IMG/VR virus record: IMGVR_UViG_3300046808_000337
Span: 1 to 64,000 of that record
Strand: one strand, 5' to 3'
DNA length: 64,000 bases
Origin: a virus
In this document: positions 29,793-36,071 of the stretch, in pieces
Numbering within the stretch: position 1 is the stretch's first letter
Layout: every line of letters begins with the position of its first letter
Translations under genes and position numbers: made by a program
Notes under the pieces: generated by a model
What the model was told of the DNA's origin: nothing
Databases searched by the model: none
Seen by the model: the letters and a program-made list of their open reading frames with translations, nothing else

Positions 29793-29833
29793 GGCCGTGG
29801 CGGGGGATAAACGCAGGCAAACCCGCTGCGGCC
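29793..29833 (+). ncRNA. Long hairpin with 17-nt loop after SSB
   Basis: A 12-bp stem GGCCGTGGCGGG / CCCGCTGCGGCC (two G-U pairs) encloses a 17-nt loop with a central GCAGG. It starts 10 bases after the SSB stop and ends 15 bases before the next start. There is no T run, so it is probably not a terminator; it may protect the SSB mRNA 3' end or separate two cistrons. A hairpin of similar size, with the same GCAGG in a 17-nt loop, lies at 41884-41918. Confidence 0.65.
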
Positions 29834-29848
29834 TAAACCTAAACAAAC

Positions 29849-30334
29849 ATGAGATACACATACAAAGATTTAGTCGATTTGGTTCACGTAAAAAAACGAG
29901 GTGAGTTTACAAAAATTTACGAGTACCTACACAAGGTAGATAATCCGCAAGAGAACGATATTCTTGAAAAAGTTAGCAAGCATTTTGAAGTGCCTACTGG
30001 AGAAATAAAAGGCAGAAAGAAATTTGCAGATATAGTGTTTGCAAGGCAGATGTTTATGACTACCATTAAGGTGTGTAGCACCAAAACTCTTGCACAGGTT
30101 GCCAGGATAGTAGAAAGAGACCATGCAACGGTTTGTCATGCGTTAAAGACGCTTCGTGTTGACTACGAATACGATCCGGTAAGAAGAAAAAAGATAAGAC
30201 ACTTCATAGCCGATCTAGACCCAGCAAAACAAGAACTTTTATTAGACTTTTTTAATGAACGGAATCCCAATATACTTGCCGCCTACTCCGTCGACGCTGA
30301 CCGAGTTACAGCACCTGCGGAAATTGAGGCATAA
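29849..30334 (+). CDS. DnaA domain IV-like DNA-binding protein, 161 aa
   Basis: Residues about 65-115 resemble the C-terminal DNA-binding domain of DnaA: RQMFMTTIKVCSTKTLAQVA, then the signature RDHATVCHALKTL (residues 90-102). There is no AAA+ ATPase domain, so the protein could bind DnaA boxes without acting as an initiator motor. A helical N-terminal extension of about 60 residues precedes the domain. Its place in the replication module suggests origin recognition or interference with host DnaA; both are inference. Confidence 0.75.
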   Translation: MRYTYKDLVDLVHVKKRGEFTKIYEYLHKVDNPQENDILEKVSKHFEVPTGEIKGRKKFADIVFARQMFMTTIKVCSTKTLAQVARIVERDHATVCHALKTLRVDYEYDPVRRKKIRHFIADLDPAKQELLLDFFNERNPNILAAYSVDADRVTAPAEIEA

Positions 30335-30521
30335 GCTCCTCACTGAGGACATGGAGTACCCTAAAATGGGTGTGTACAAGCCAATGCACAAATACAAGCG
30401 AGATAAGTCGCTAATGCGCTTGATAAACAACAGATTGTATGAGCTGACCGGAAATGATATGTATCTTTGGCTTGGCGGAAATTATAACGAACTCAAAAAA
30501 ATAGAAGATGGGCAGAATTGA
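30255..30521 (+). CDS. Small unknown protein, 88 aa
   Basis: The start at 30255 lies 80 bases inside the preceding gene in another frame. The resulting N-terminus (MNGIPIYLPPTPSTLTELQHLRKLRHKLL) reads like a normal protein, so I keep it. An internal ATG at 30351 is the alternative. The rest is basic and helical (MHKYKRDKSLMRLINNRLYELTG). It overlaps the next gene by 14 bases. Function is unknown. Confidence 0.55.
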   Translation: MNGIPIYLPPTPSTLTELQHLRKLRHKLLTEDMEYPKMGVYKPMHKYKRDKSLMRLINNRLYELTGNDMYLWLGGNYNELKKIEDGQN

Positions 30522-30783
30522 AATTAAAGACGCAAAACGCACAATAGACGGTAAGAAGATTAACGCATACCGCGTGAAGACAATTGGCGAAAACAATGAA
30601 GTGTTGCAGACGTCAGAAGTCCTGAACACCATGGAAGCTGTTCTGGTGCACATAAAAGCAATGGCGTATGCGTGGAAAAGCGAAGGCGGATGCAGTGTAG
30701 TTGATTGTACTTATAGAGGCAAATTCAACGGAAAAACAATACAATTGATCCTAATTGACAGGATAAAGTTTAATGTGGTCTAA
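30508..30783 (+). CDS. Small unknown protein, 91 aa
   Basis: The protein is lysine-rich and of mixed alpha/beta type (MGRIEIKDAKRTIDGKKINAYRVKT). It carries two cysteines in CSVVDC near residue 62. It overlaps both neighbouring genes by about 11-14 bases, which is usual for coupled small phage genes. Function is not recognised. Confidence 0.55.
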   Translation: MGRIEIKDAKRTIDGKKINAYRVKTIGENNEVLQTSEVLNTMEAVLVHIKAMAYAWKSEGGCSVVDCTYRGKFNGKTIQLILIDRIKFNVV

Positions 30784-31036
30784 ACCTATAAATTTGGAGC
30801 TAATGAAAAAATTTATCAAGCACATGTTGGAGTTGCCCAACATAACCCTTACGGCATTTTTAATTGCCTTCTGTATCGCAATATTTGTCTCTCTATGGGT
30901 TCGAGACTTTGTCAGCGCGTTTGCTTGCTTCCTTACCGTGGCCAGCATACTTCCTATAAAGTACTACGCATGGAAGAAATCGCAAAAGACGACTATAGAA
31001 AACAAGCAAAAAGTCATCGTAATCAAACGAAAATGA
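30773..31036 (+). CDS. Small membrane protein with two transmembrane segments, 87 aa
   Basis: A predicted hairpin of two transmembrane helices (ITLTAFLIAFCIAIFVSLWV and FVSAFACFLTVASILPI) is followed by a strongly basic tail (KKSQKTTIENKQKVIVIKRK). Such small membrane proteins can be host-interaction or superinfection-exclusion factors, but no family is recognised. It overlaps the preceding gene by 11 bases and is followed by a terminator. Confidence 0.55.
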   Translation: MWSKPINLELMKKFIKHMLELPNITLTAFLIAFCIAIFVSLWVRDFVSAFACFLTVASILPIKYYAWKKSQKTTIENKQKVIVIKRK

Positions 31037-31120
31037 GCAAACTAAATTGTTTGTCGATACATTTGCTGAGGATGCGTGCTTCACGCAAGTTCAGTTTGTT
31101 TTATTTCATTTCGTTTGTGG

Positions 31121-31148
31121 AAACCGTCTCTTAACCGAGGCGGTTTTT
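31121..31148 (+). terminator. Intrinsic terminator after the early replication operon
   Basis: A 9-bp stem AACCGTCTC / GAGGCGGTT (31122-31130 and 31137-31145) with a short loop is followed by TTTTT. The region 31037-31120 before it contains no gene. It closes the replication operon and lies directly upstream of the next promoter. Confidence 0.8.
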
Positions 31149-31176
31149 GCTGTATTGGTGATAGTGATTATATTTG
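31147..31176 (+). promoter_or_regulatory. Plus-strand promoter before the phosphoesterase
   Basis: TTG (31147-31149) within the terminator T run, a 19-base spacer and TATATTTG (31169-31176) match the Bacteroidota consensus. The terminator and promoter thus share bases. The mRNA leader would be about 12 bases. Confidence 0.75.
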
Positions 31177-31191
31177 TAACATATCAACTAA

Positions 31192-32226
31192 ATGAAAAAT
31201 AACGTACAAAACTATCTCAACGTCTTAAACGATACAAGAGATCTAAGCCAAAATAAAAAGCTGGAGTTAGAATACGAAAACGTAACGTCCGGAACAAGCC
31301 TAGATTCCTTCAAGCGGGCATTTATGGCTTGGAAGAAAAGCAACTCATCGAAGTATGTCAAGCCTGGGGCTGTAAAAAAAGCCAAGATCAACCCGTACAA
31401 GGTGGCGGGGGGCTTCCAGGAACTCGTTAACGAACTGATTCCCGACAGTAACCCATTATCGTTGCCCGAATCAAAGGAAAGGGAATGGAAGCCATATAAA
31501 TTACCAGTAAATCACAATGATATTCTTTTTCTTACCGACATACACGTACCATACCACAACATTCCTGCGCTCACAGCGGCCCTCAAGTACGGACTCGAAA
31601 ACGAAGTCAACACCGTCTACATCAACGGAGACCTCGTTGATTTTTATGCCATTAGCCGTTTTCAGAAGGATCCTCGCAAGCGCGACCTTGCTTCCGAGAT
31701 TTACATGGCGCGGGAGTTCCTCTACACGCTGCGGAAACTGTTCCCTACGCAAGCAATATACTTCAAAGCAGGGAACCACGACATCCGGTGGGACCACTAC
31801 CTAATCAACAATGCGTCTGAACTTGTAGGAATTGAGGAGTTTTCATTGGAATCCATCCTGCACCTCAAGCAGCTCAACATTACGTTTATCCCGGACAAGC
31901 AACTTGTTCAGATGGGTAAGTTAATTGCCGTACACGGCCACGAGTTTGGACAAAGCATGTTCAGCCCGGTAAACATCGCCCGTGGACTTTATCTTCGAGC
32001 CAAGGACAACGCAATCTGCGGACACCACCACCAAACCTCAGAGCATACCGAGCCAAATATCAACGGAAAGGTAACCACCTGCTGGTCGGTAGCTTGCCTA
32101 TGCGAACTACACCCAGACTATATGCCGATCAACAAGTTTACACACGGTTTCGCTCACATCAAAGCGTTTGATAATGATGAGTTTGAGGTTTTAAACTACC
32201 GGATCGTAAACGGCAAGATTAAATAA
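31192..32226 (+). CDS. Calcineurin-like metallophosphoesterase, 344 aa
   Basis: The dimetal motifs are present in order: FLTDIH near residue 112, NGDLVD near 143, AGNHD near 193, HGHEFG near 247 and CGHHH near 275. They coordinate two metal ions and the phosphate in this family. An N-terminal extension of about 100 basic residues precedes the catalytic domain. Such enzymes in phages hydrolyse nucleotides or nucleic acid phosphate ends. This one may process ends such as 2',3'-cyclic phosphates made by the ribozymes in this genome, but that link is speculation. Confidence 0.85.
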   Translation: MKNNVQNYLNVLNDTRDLSQNKKLELEYENVTSGTSLDSFKRAFMAWKKSNSSKYVKPGAVKKAKINPYKVAGGFQELVNELIPDSNPLSLPESKEREWKPYKLPVNHNDILFLTDIHVPYHNIPALTAALKYGLENEVNTVYINGDLVDFYAISRFQKDPRKRDLASEIYMAREFLYTLRKLFPTQAIYFKAGNHDIRWDHYLINNASELVGIEEFSLESILHLKQLNITFIPDKQLVQMGKLIAVHGHEFGQSMFSPVNIARGLYLRAKDNAICGHHHQTSEHTEPNINGKVTTCWSVACLCELHPDYMPINKFTHGFAHIKAFDNDEFEVLNYRIVNGKIK

Positions 32227-32293
32227 CGGGCGGTAACATTTTCTGCTTGTTTTTTGTTACGGGGGTCTAAGAAATTTTTCCTTATTTTGCTAT

Positions 32294-32536
32294 ATGGAAA
32301 ACTTGGTCGTAAAAGAAAGAAAGTTGGGGAGGGAAAAGGCTAGAGGTCTTTACCACGAGCATGGCTTGATCGAGATCGATCCCCGGTTGCCGGCCAAGGA
32401 GTGTCTAGAGGTCTTAATTCACGAGTTTTTACATCACGAGTTCAAGCACTGGGAAGAAGATTATGTGAAAGAATACGGAATAAAAATATCCGAGTTCTTG
32501 TGGGAGATGGGTTACAGGAAAGTAAATTTGGATTAA
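32294..32536 (+). CDS. Small protein with an HExxH zinc-metalloprotease-like motif, 80 aa
   Basis: LIHEFLHHEFKHWEED contains HEFLH at residues 43-47, the HExxH zinc-binding signature of metallopeptidases. At 80 residues it is very short for a metallopeptidase; it resembles minimal phage SprT/ImmA-like domains. With two further histidines in the same helix it might also bind metal structurally. It lies 67 bp after the phosphoesterase and 1 bp before the next gene. Confidence 0.6.
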   Translation: MENLVVKERKLGREKARGLYHEHGLIEIDPRLPAKECLEVLIHEFLHHEFKHWEEDYVKEYGIKISEFLWEMGYRKVNLD

Positions 32537-32537
32537 C

Positions 32538-32792
32538 ATGCTTAGAGTCATCCTTCCTGTTGTAATAGACAACGACGAGAAAAGAATCGCGGACTTGGTT
32601 GGCTCTACGCCAGAAAAGTTTGAATGCGAGCCGGCTGTCTTCTATTCTGTGGACAACGTAAGGCCGTACTTAAACTACAAGAATCTGTGCATAGTTAGCT
32701 CTGGTGGGGATGACTTTATCATCGGTATGTCAATGGAACAGGTGGACGAAATCATCATGAGCGACGTGAGCTTTATGTTCAGCGCAAATTAA
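32538..32792 (+). CDS. Small unknown protein, 84 aa
   Basis: A mixed alpha/beta, acidic protein (MLRVILPVVIDNDEKRIADLVG) that ends with a serine/phenylalanine-rich tail. It starts 1 base after the HExxH gene stop and is probably co-translated with it. No family is recognised. Confidence 0.55.
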   Translation: MLRVILPVVIDNDEKRIADLVGSTPEKFECEPAVFYSVDNVRPYLNYKNLCIVSSGGDDFIIGMSMEQVDEIIMSDVSFMFSAN

Positions 32793-32803
32793 AGTTAAAA
32801 TTC

Positions 32804-32833
32804 TTGACTTAATCCACGCGTGGTGTATATTAG
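32804..32833 (+). promoter_or_regulatory. Promoter with a 10-bp palindromic operator between -33 and -7
   Basis: TTG (32804-32806), a 19-base spacer and TATATTAG (32826-32833, one base off consensus) form a promoter. The spacer holds the perfect palindrome CCACGCGTGG (32814-32823). A repressor or activator dimer bound there would directly affect RNA polymerase. The leader to the next ATG is about 14 bases. Confidence 0.6.
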
Positions 32834-32850
32834 CCACCTAAATAAACGAA

Positions 32851-33333
32851 ATGAACGATCTAGAAAGAAAAAAACGACTGATTGTGACCGCTTTGGGCGC
32901 ACAACAAATTTATGCACAGTGTCACGACGAGTGCGTAGACCTAAAGTTCTTCAAGCATGACCTGAAGATGCATTCTAAGAACCTTATTGCCAAGTTGGAG
33001 CGTGAAATGATGCCAATCTTTGGCATTTTGGGCAACGTAGAGGGCGGAAGTCCGTACTCAAGCGCTGTAGAGTCGATGGAGGTCACGCTACAAAACCTCG
33101 CAACGCTCCCGGTCGAGTACTGGGCGCTAGTAAACCAAGGAATTAACGACATAAAACGACAAATTGATGAAAAAGACCAAGCAGGGGCTGCTGGAGTTTC
33201 TGACGGAACAGCTACAGACAGCCAATCCGGACCAGAAACAGAGGATAATGGAGATAGTGTCGAAGAACATACCGACACTGAGGAGTATGAGACAAGAAGA
33301 CGTTCAAAGCCTGTTAAAAAAGTGTCAAAATGA
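32851..33333 (+). CDS. Unknown protein with acidic then basic C-terminus, 160 aa
   Basis: The first about 105 residues form helices (VTALGAQQIYAQCHDECVDL). The C-terminus is low complexity, first acidic (TEDNGDSVEEHTDTEEYE) and then basic (RRRSKPVKKVSK). It overlaps the next gene by 4 bases as ATGA at 33330. Its last 170 bases also encode a +1-frame protein (33164-33376), so the low-complexity tail may be shaped by that overlap. Function is unknown. Confidence 0.6.
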   Translation: MNDLERKKRLIVTALGAQQIYAQCHDECVDLKFFKHDLKMHSKNLIAKLEREMMPIFGILGNVEGGSPYSSAVESMEVTLQNLATLPVEYWALVNQGINDIKRQIDEKDQAGAAGVSDGTATDSQSGPETEDNGDSVEEHTDTEEYETRRRSKPVKKVSK

Positions 33334-33376
33334 TCTTCGCGAGCAGGCCGATACCGGTGGTGACCCCGTTGGGTGA
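33164..33376 (+). CDS. Overlapping-frame helical protein, 70 aa
   Basis: This frame is open from 33164 and overlaps the end of the 160-residue gene and the start of the 63-residue gene. Its sequence looks like a real amphipathic helical protein (LLEFLTEQLQTANPDQKQRI), unlike a random alternative frame. A second ATG at 33167 would lose one residue only. If real, the region encodes two proteins in overlapping frames. Confidence 0.45.
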   Translation: MMKKTKQGLLEFLTEQLQTANPDQKQRIMEIVSKNIPTLRSMRQEDVQSLLKKCQNDLREQADTGGDPVG

Positions 33377-33521
33377 CGGCTACATCCTTTACATTACACC
33401 AAGCGGGTTCTTAGAAAACGACGAGATAACGGTTGTGTTGTGTAAGGGAGGCGAAATCAGGCACTTTTCAAGCGATCAGGTGCGTGTGTGGAAAAACTCA
33501 ACCTACGGGATACATGAATAA
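33330..33521 (+). CDS. Small beta-rich protein, 63 aa
   Basis: The short beta-rich protein (IPVVTPLGDGYILYITPSGF, EITVVLCKGGEIRHF) could be a small SH3-like or beta-barrel domain. Its ATG overlaps the preceding stop as ATGA, so translation is likely coupled. No family is recognised. Confidence 0.55.
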   Translation: MIFASRPIPVVTPLGDGYILYITPSGFLENDEITVVLCKGGEIRHFSSDQVRVWKNSTYGIHE

Positions 33522-33702
33522 CTACGTGATAACGATATGGGACGGCGAGAAGATCGTCCACAACGCAAAATCCAAAGCAAAGAGTCCTGAGTCAGCCAAG
33601 ACCAAGGTGTTGAACGACTGCTTCAAGCTCGATAAAATGATGGGAACTGAACATAAATGGTTAAGCTACAGATGGGACATACAAGCGACAATAAGCCGAT
33701 AA
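33514..33702 (+). CDS. Small unknown protein, 62 aa
   Basis: I begin at the ATG at 33514 (MNNYVITIWDGEK), because the upstream part of the open frame reads as shadow of the previous gene. The protein is lysine-rich with a beta-hairpin-like start and a helix (KSPESAKTKVLNDCF). It overlaps the preceding gene by 8 bases and the following one by 46 bases. Function is unknown. Confidence 0.5.
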   Translation: MNNYVITIWDGEKIVHNAKSKAKSPESAKTKVLNDCFKLDKMMGTEHKWLSYRWDIQATISR

Positions 33703-33893
33703 AACACGCATCGGACCTACTCAACGAGGTCATCGTGGACATGATTATGCGTGAAAAGAAGGGTTTTTCACAGTATAATCACACAATGGACCGCACGGAC
33801 CTCACCGAGAAGCAGTGGATCCAACACGCATACGAGGAGGCGCTTGACCTTGCGCTGTACCTAAAGAAGATTATGGGGACAAATCGTCCCTAG
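33657..33893 (+). CDS. MazG-like / phosphoribosyl-ATP-pyrophosphohydrolase-like small protein, 78 aa
   Basis: The C-terminal LTEKQWIQHAYEEALDLALYLKK is a helical pattern with EE..D spacing like that of metal-binding all-alpha NTP pyrophosphohydrolases (MazG/MazG-like). At 78 residues it could be a minimal domain working as a dimer or tetramer. Phage MazG-like proteins remove nucleotides or signalling molecules; here this is inference only. The start could also be the ATG at 33672. Confidence 0.45.
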   Translation: MVKLQMGHTSDNKPIKHASDLLNEVIVDMIMREKKGFSQYNHTMDRTDLTEKQWIQHAYEEALDLALYLKKIMGTNRP

Positions 33894-33906
33894 GTAGAAA
33901 AATGTT

Positions 33907-34002
33907 AGTCAGGTGGCAGAAATGAGTAATTGCAAGTGTTCTTCAAACGGCAAGTGTACATAGCCTACCTTTTTACAGGTTCGAGTCCTGTCCTGACTAC
34001 CA
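33907..34002 (+). tRNA. Class II tRNA-like gene, degenerate anticodon region
   Basis: The acceptor stem AGTCAGG / CCTGACT, T stem ACAGG / CCTGT with loop TTCGAGT, and an encoded CCA at the end are perfect. The D arm reduces to GCA / TGC. The middle is longer than a normal tRNA. The best anticodon arm is GGCAA-GTGTACA-TAGCC with one mismatch, suggesting GUA (Tyr). It shares acceptor and T arm bases with the tRNA-like gene at 34132-34223. It may be a decayed or diverged copy. Confidence 0.45.
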
Positions 34003-34055
34003 TGTTAACCCACAAAGACTAGAAACGGGTGACAGCTCGGAAAGACGAGCAATAT

Positions 34056-34125
34056 GGAGTGATAGCATAGTGGTATGCGTTGGGGTGAAATCCCAAAGAG
34101 TTAGGTTCGACTCCTGGTCTCTCCA
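34056..34125 (+). tRNA. tRNA-Phe (anticodon GAA)
   Basis: The acceptor stem GGAGTGA / TCTCTCC has one T-T mismatch at position 5. The D arm GCAT / ATGC is followed by the anticodon stem TTGGG / CCCAA with loop GTGAAAT (anticodon GAA), and the T arm has loop TTCGACT. No CCA is encoded. It lies between two class II tRNA-like genes. Phage tRNAs usually compensate codon use or replace host tRNAs destroyed by defence. Confidence 0.8.
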
Positions 34126-34131
34126 CAACAT

Positions 34132-34223
34132 AGTCAGGTGGCGGAATGGTAGACGCGGTGAATGGCAATGTACACACCATGGGTGAGAAACCCTGCTTAC
34201 AGGTTCGAGTCCTGTCCTGACTA
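34132..34223 (+). tRNA. Class II tRNA-like gene (Leu-like D arm, unusual anticodon arm)
   Basis: The acceptor stem AGTCAGG / CCTGACT and T stem ACAGG / CCTGT are perfect. The D arm GCGGAATGGTAGACGC is Leu-like, and the long variable arm GGGT-GAGA-ACCC makes it class II. The region between D arm and variable arm is about 24 nt, too long for the standard 17-nt arm plus spacer. I cannot fold it canonically; options are GGTG / CACC with a 14-nt loop, or TGGCA-ATGTACA-CACCA. Isotype is therefore unsure. No CCA is encoded. Confidence 0.5.
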
Positions 34224-34231
34224 CAAAACAA

Positions 34232-34528
34232 ATGAATATGAAAAAGAAAACAACCTACACAATCTTTGCCTACGAGCCGGGCACAGAGGTTTACGCCATC
34301 TCCATGTGGAGCGACAACGGCAGGCCAACAGACCACATAGCAATCTACAAGGCCAAAGTTTCTTCCTGGAGCTTTGACGCCGAGGAGAAGGACGTGATGT
34401 ACTACCTAGAAACCCCGCGTGAGGGCAAGTGGTGGGGTGAAGCTATCAAAGGAGAGAACGTGTCCGACGACTTCAACCAACTGCTTGAGTACGCTAAAGA
34501 ACTTTGGAGAAATGAAGCGGAAATATAA
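34232..34528 (+). CDS. Small unknown protein, 98 aa
   Basis: The protein is tryptophan- and tyrosine-rich with a beta-rich N-terminal half (TYTIFAYEPGTEVYAISMWSDNG) and acidic helical C-terminal half (FNQLLEYAKELWRNEAEI). Starts at 34232 and 34238 are both possible. It lies just after the tRNAs and overlaps the next gene. No family is recognised. Confidence 0.6.
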   Translation: MNMKKKTTYTIFAYEPGTEVYAISMWSDNGRPTDHIAIYKAKVSSWSFDAEEKDVMYYLETPREGKWWGEAIKGENVSDDFNQLLEYAKELWRNEAEI

Positions 34529-34622
34529 CTTCTTCAACAGCCTCGAGTTCGAGCGGCTCGTGCCCTACCTCGTCCTGCTTGCGATATACGCGGTAATAAT
34601 GCTAATACTATTTTCACTATGA
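34512..34622 (+). CDS. Tiny single-pass membrane protein, 36 aa
   Basis: MKRKYNFFNSLEFERLVPYL is followed by a hydrophobic segment LVLLAIYAVIMLILF. It overlaps the preceding gene by 17 bases and the next start by ATGA (34619), so it is embedded in a coupled operon. The function is unknown. Confidence 0.5.
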   Translation: MKRKYNFFNSLEFERLVPYLVLLAIYAVIMLILFSL

Positions 34623-34897
34623 GAGAACCAAAAGAATACAAGAACTACCTAGAGCTACTGCTTGACCTTTACCCGGAGGACGAGTTCCTTATCGCGGACG
34701 GGTTTGACGACGCCGTGATCGGTGTTGACTACGGATCGTCACGCCTAATCTATTCCTGCAAGAAGTGCCTAGAGATCCTCGTCGAGGTCGAGGGCATGGA
34801 CCCGGAAGACGCCATCGAGCACTTCCAGTACAACGTGGCTGGCGGATACGTGGGCGAAAAGACACCCATCTGGTGCGAGGATAGCTACGAGCTATAA
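34619..34897 (+). CDS. Acidic small protein, 92 aa
   Basis: An acidic, helical protein with a middle segment DAVIGVDYGSSRLIYSCKKCLEILVEVEG and a conserved-looking end (AIEHFQYNVAGGYVGEKTPIWCED). Similar proteins occur in many marine and freshwater phages, with unknown function. Start overlaps the preceding stop as ATGA. A bidirectional terminator follows directly. Confidence 0.6.
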   Translation: MREPKEYKNYLELLLDLYPEDEFLIADGFDDAVIGVDYGSSRLIYSCKKCLEILVEVEGMDPEDAIEHFQYNVAGGYVGEKTPIWCEDSYEL

Positions 34898-34922
34898 AAA
34901 AACCGGGAGTTACCCCGGCTTT
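34895..34922. terminator. Bidirectional terminator between convergent operons
   Basis: A stem CCGGG / CCCGG with a 6-base loop separates the plus genes ending at 34897 from the minus genes ending at 34964. On the minus strand it is followed by T7, a strong terminator. On the plus strand only TTT follows. Confidence 0.75.
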
Positions 34923-34963
34923 AGTCGTAAATATAACGGGCCATCTACACAACCCGTGCATCC

Positions 34964-35224
34964 TTAGCAGTCCCACTTGCGTAAAGCCAGTGCCTTACGT
35001 GTAGGCTTGCCGTTTGGTTTCTTCATAGGACCAGGCATGCCACCCATCCTAGCACAAAATGACTTCCTCCGGGCCGCAGCCTTAGGCGACTTCTTTGCCT
35101 GCTTTGCAGACACTGGGGGCTTGAGGTTGTGGCCCTCTCGCTTAGCGGAAGCTCTTCCTTTAGCGTTCAATCCTCCTGAGGGGTTCTTTCCCTCCTTACG
35201 CTGCCATGCCGGGGACTTTGCCAT
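34964..35224 (-). CDS. Small basic DUF6321-like protein, 86 aa
   Basis: The sequence AWQRKEGKNPSGGLNAKGRA, followed by KSFCARMGGMPGPMK and ending ALALRKWDC, matches the pattern I know from DUF6321 proteins of marine and freshwater phages. It is strongly basic and glycine-rich, which suggests a virion-packaged or DNA-binding role, but function is unknown. It is last in the minus cluster before the shared terminator. Confidence 0.7.
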   Translation of the reverse strand: MAKSPAWQRKEGKNPSGGLNAKGRASAKREGHNLKPPVSAKQAKKSPKAAARRKSFCARMGGMPGPMKKPNGKPTRKALALRKWDC

Positions 35225-35227
35225 CCT

Positions 35228-35386
35228 TTATTTTTTTTTGGTTTTTTTTGCTGTCTTCTTTGACTCCTTGAAGTCGTTTGCCGTGGGAGCACCTGGTGCA
35301 CCCGGCTTCCTCATACTCTCGCCTGATCCAGCTGCAATCCTCTTGCGCTTGGCGTGAATGTTTGCGTATAGCCCCCTCCTTGCCAT
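35228..35386 (-). CDS. Small basic protein of the YANIHAKRKRI type, 52 aa
   Basis: I start at 35386, not at the longer frame start at 35674, because MARRGLYANIHAKRKRIAAG is the typical N-terminus of this common small phage protein. GSGESMRKPGAPGAP follows and the C-terminus is lysine-rich (SKKTAKKTKKK). The ATG overlaps the previous stop region. Function is unknown, though such proteins are widespread in aquatic phages. Confidence 0.7.
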   Translation of the reverse strand: MARRGLYANIHAKRKRIAAGSGESMRKPGAPGAPTANDFKESKKTAKKTKKK

Positions 35387-35580
35387 TACTTTTTCTTTTG
35401 AATGTTCTTGTAAGTTGGGATCGGAACCGGCTTCTCTCCGCCAGGCTTCGGCTTGTAGTTCGGTATAGCTACCGGCTTTTCCCCACCAGGCTTCGGCTTG
35501 TAGTTGGGAATAGTTGTAGGCTTTTGAGTCGTGCCGATCGGCTTTGACTTCGGAGTTGGTTGTCTTTTTATGTTTCTCAT
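35386..35580 (-). CDS. Proline/lysine-rich tandem-repeat protein, 64 aa
   Basis: The protein contains the 14-residue repeat IPNYKPKPGGEKPV twice, the second time with VPIPTYK variation. It is basic and likely unfolded alone. Start overlaps the preceding gene as ATGA at 35580. It may be a nucleic acid-condensing peptide or a linker, but this is inference. Confidence 0.6.
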   Translation of the reverse strand: MRNIKRQPTPKSKPIGTTQKPTTIPNYKPKPGGEKPVAIPNYKPKPGGEKPVPIPTYKNIQKKK

Positions 35581-35696
35581 CCCTGTCCTCTTGATGGTTT
35601 TGTTTTCTTGTCCATGGGAGACTTGCGCTTACACGCCTTGCCATCCCTTCGCTTGCCAAATGTCGTCTTGGCACCGTTTCCTAGTGACTTTGCCAT
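35577..35696 (-). CDS. Tiny basic protein, 39 aa
   Basis: The tiny frame starts MAKSLGNGAKTTFGKRRDG and ends KPSRGQG. I recall similar very small basic proteins in aquatic phages. Its start overlaps the preceding stop as TAATG, and its own stop overlaps the next ATG, showing a compact coupled operon. Function is unknown. Confidence 0.6.
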   Translation of the reverse strand: MAKSLGNGAKTTFGKRRDGKACKRKSPMDKKTKPSRGQG

Positions 35697-36067
35697 TATT
35701 TTTTCTTTAAGTAGTCAGGCTTAGGTGGCCCAACAAACGTATTCTTGGTCGATGGCACAAACGCCTTAGCCTTGTTCTCAGTAAACTCCTTCTCCCGCTT
35801 TTCCTTCTGCTTGGCAGACAACACCTCGTTCTTTTCACCGCTGGCACCTTTGTTCTTACCGGTAGACCCGCTGCCCTTGTTTGACTGACGACTAGGACCA
35901 TCTCCGCCACCGTATGCAGGACAGTCCTTGCCCTTCTCACAGCTAACATCCACGTTGTCCGGATTGTCAGCAGATCCGTTCTTACCCCGTTTCCCCTTCT
36001 TGAGGAACTGCCTTACGCCACTCATGCCGTATGCGTTGTCTCTGTAGTCCTGTGATGCGTAGTCCAT
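35696..36067 (-). CDS. Basic, low-complexity protein with YASQDY N-terminus, 123 aa
   Basis: I use the ATG at 36067 (MDYASQDYRDNAYGMSGVRQ); an in-frame ATG upstream at 36088 lies within the preceding gene. The N-terminus resembles that of the neighbouring 52-residue protein (MRYASQDYTANMFGRY), so the two genes share an N-terminal targeting or assembly motif. The rest is K/G/S/N-rich and probably disordered, with two cysteines in CEKGKDC. Function is unknown. Confidence 0.6.
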   Translation of the reverse strand: MDYASQDYRDNAYGMSGVRQFLKKGKRGKNGSADNPDNVDVSCEKGKDCPAYGGGDGPSRQSNKGSGSTGKNKGASGEKNEVLSAKQKEKREKEFTENKAKAFVPSTKNTFVGPPKPDYLKKK

Positions 36068-36071
36068 AGTA

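Noticed and set aside
29793-29833. Self-cleaving ribozyme (twister or similar) or terminator
   Set aside because: The stem and loop do not contain the conserved bases of known small ribozymes that I can recognise, and there is no T run.
35228-35674. A single 148-residue protein on the minus strand
   Set aside because: The frame spans two smaller genes; the typical start MARRGLYANIHAKRKRI at 35386 and the overlapping repeat-protein gene show that the true gene has 52 residues.
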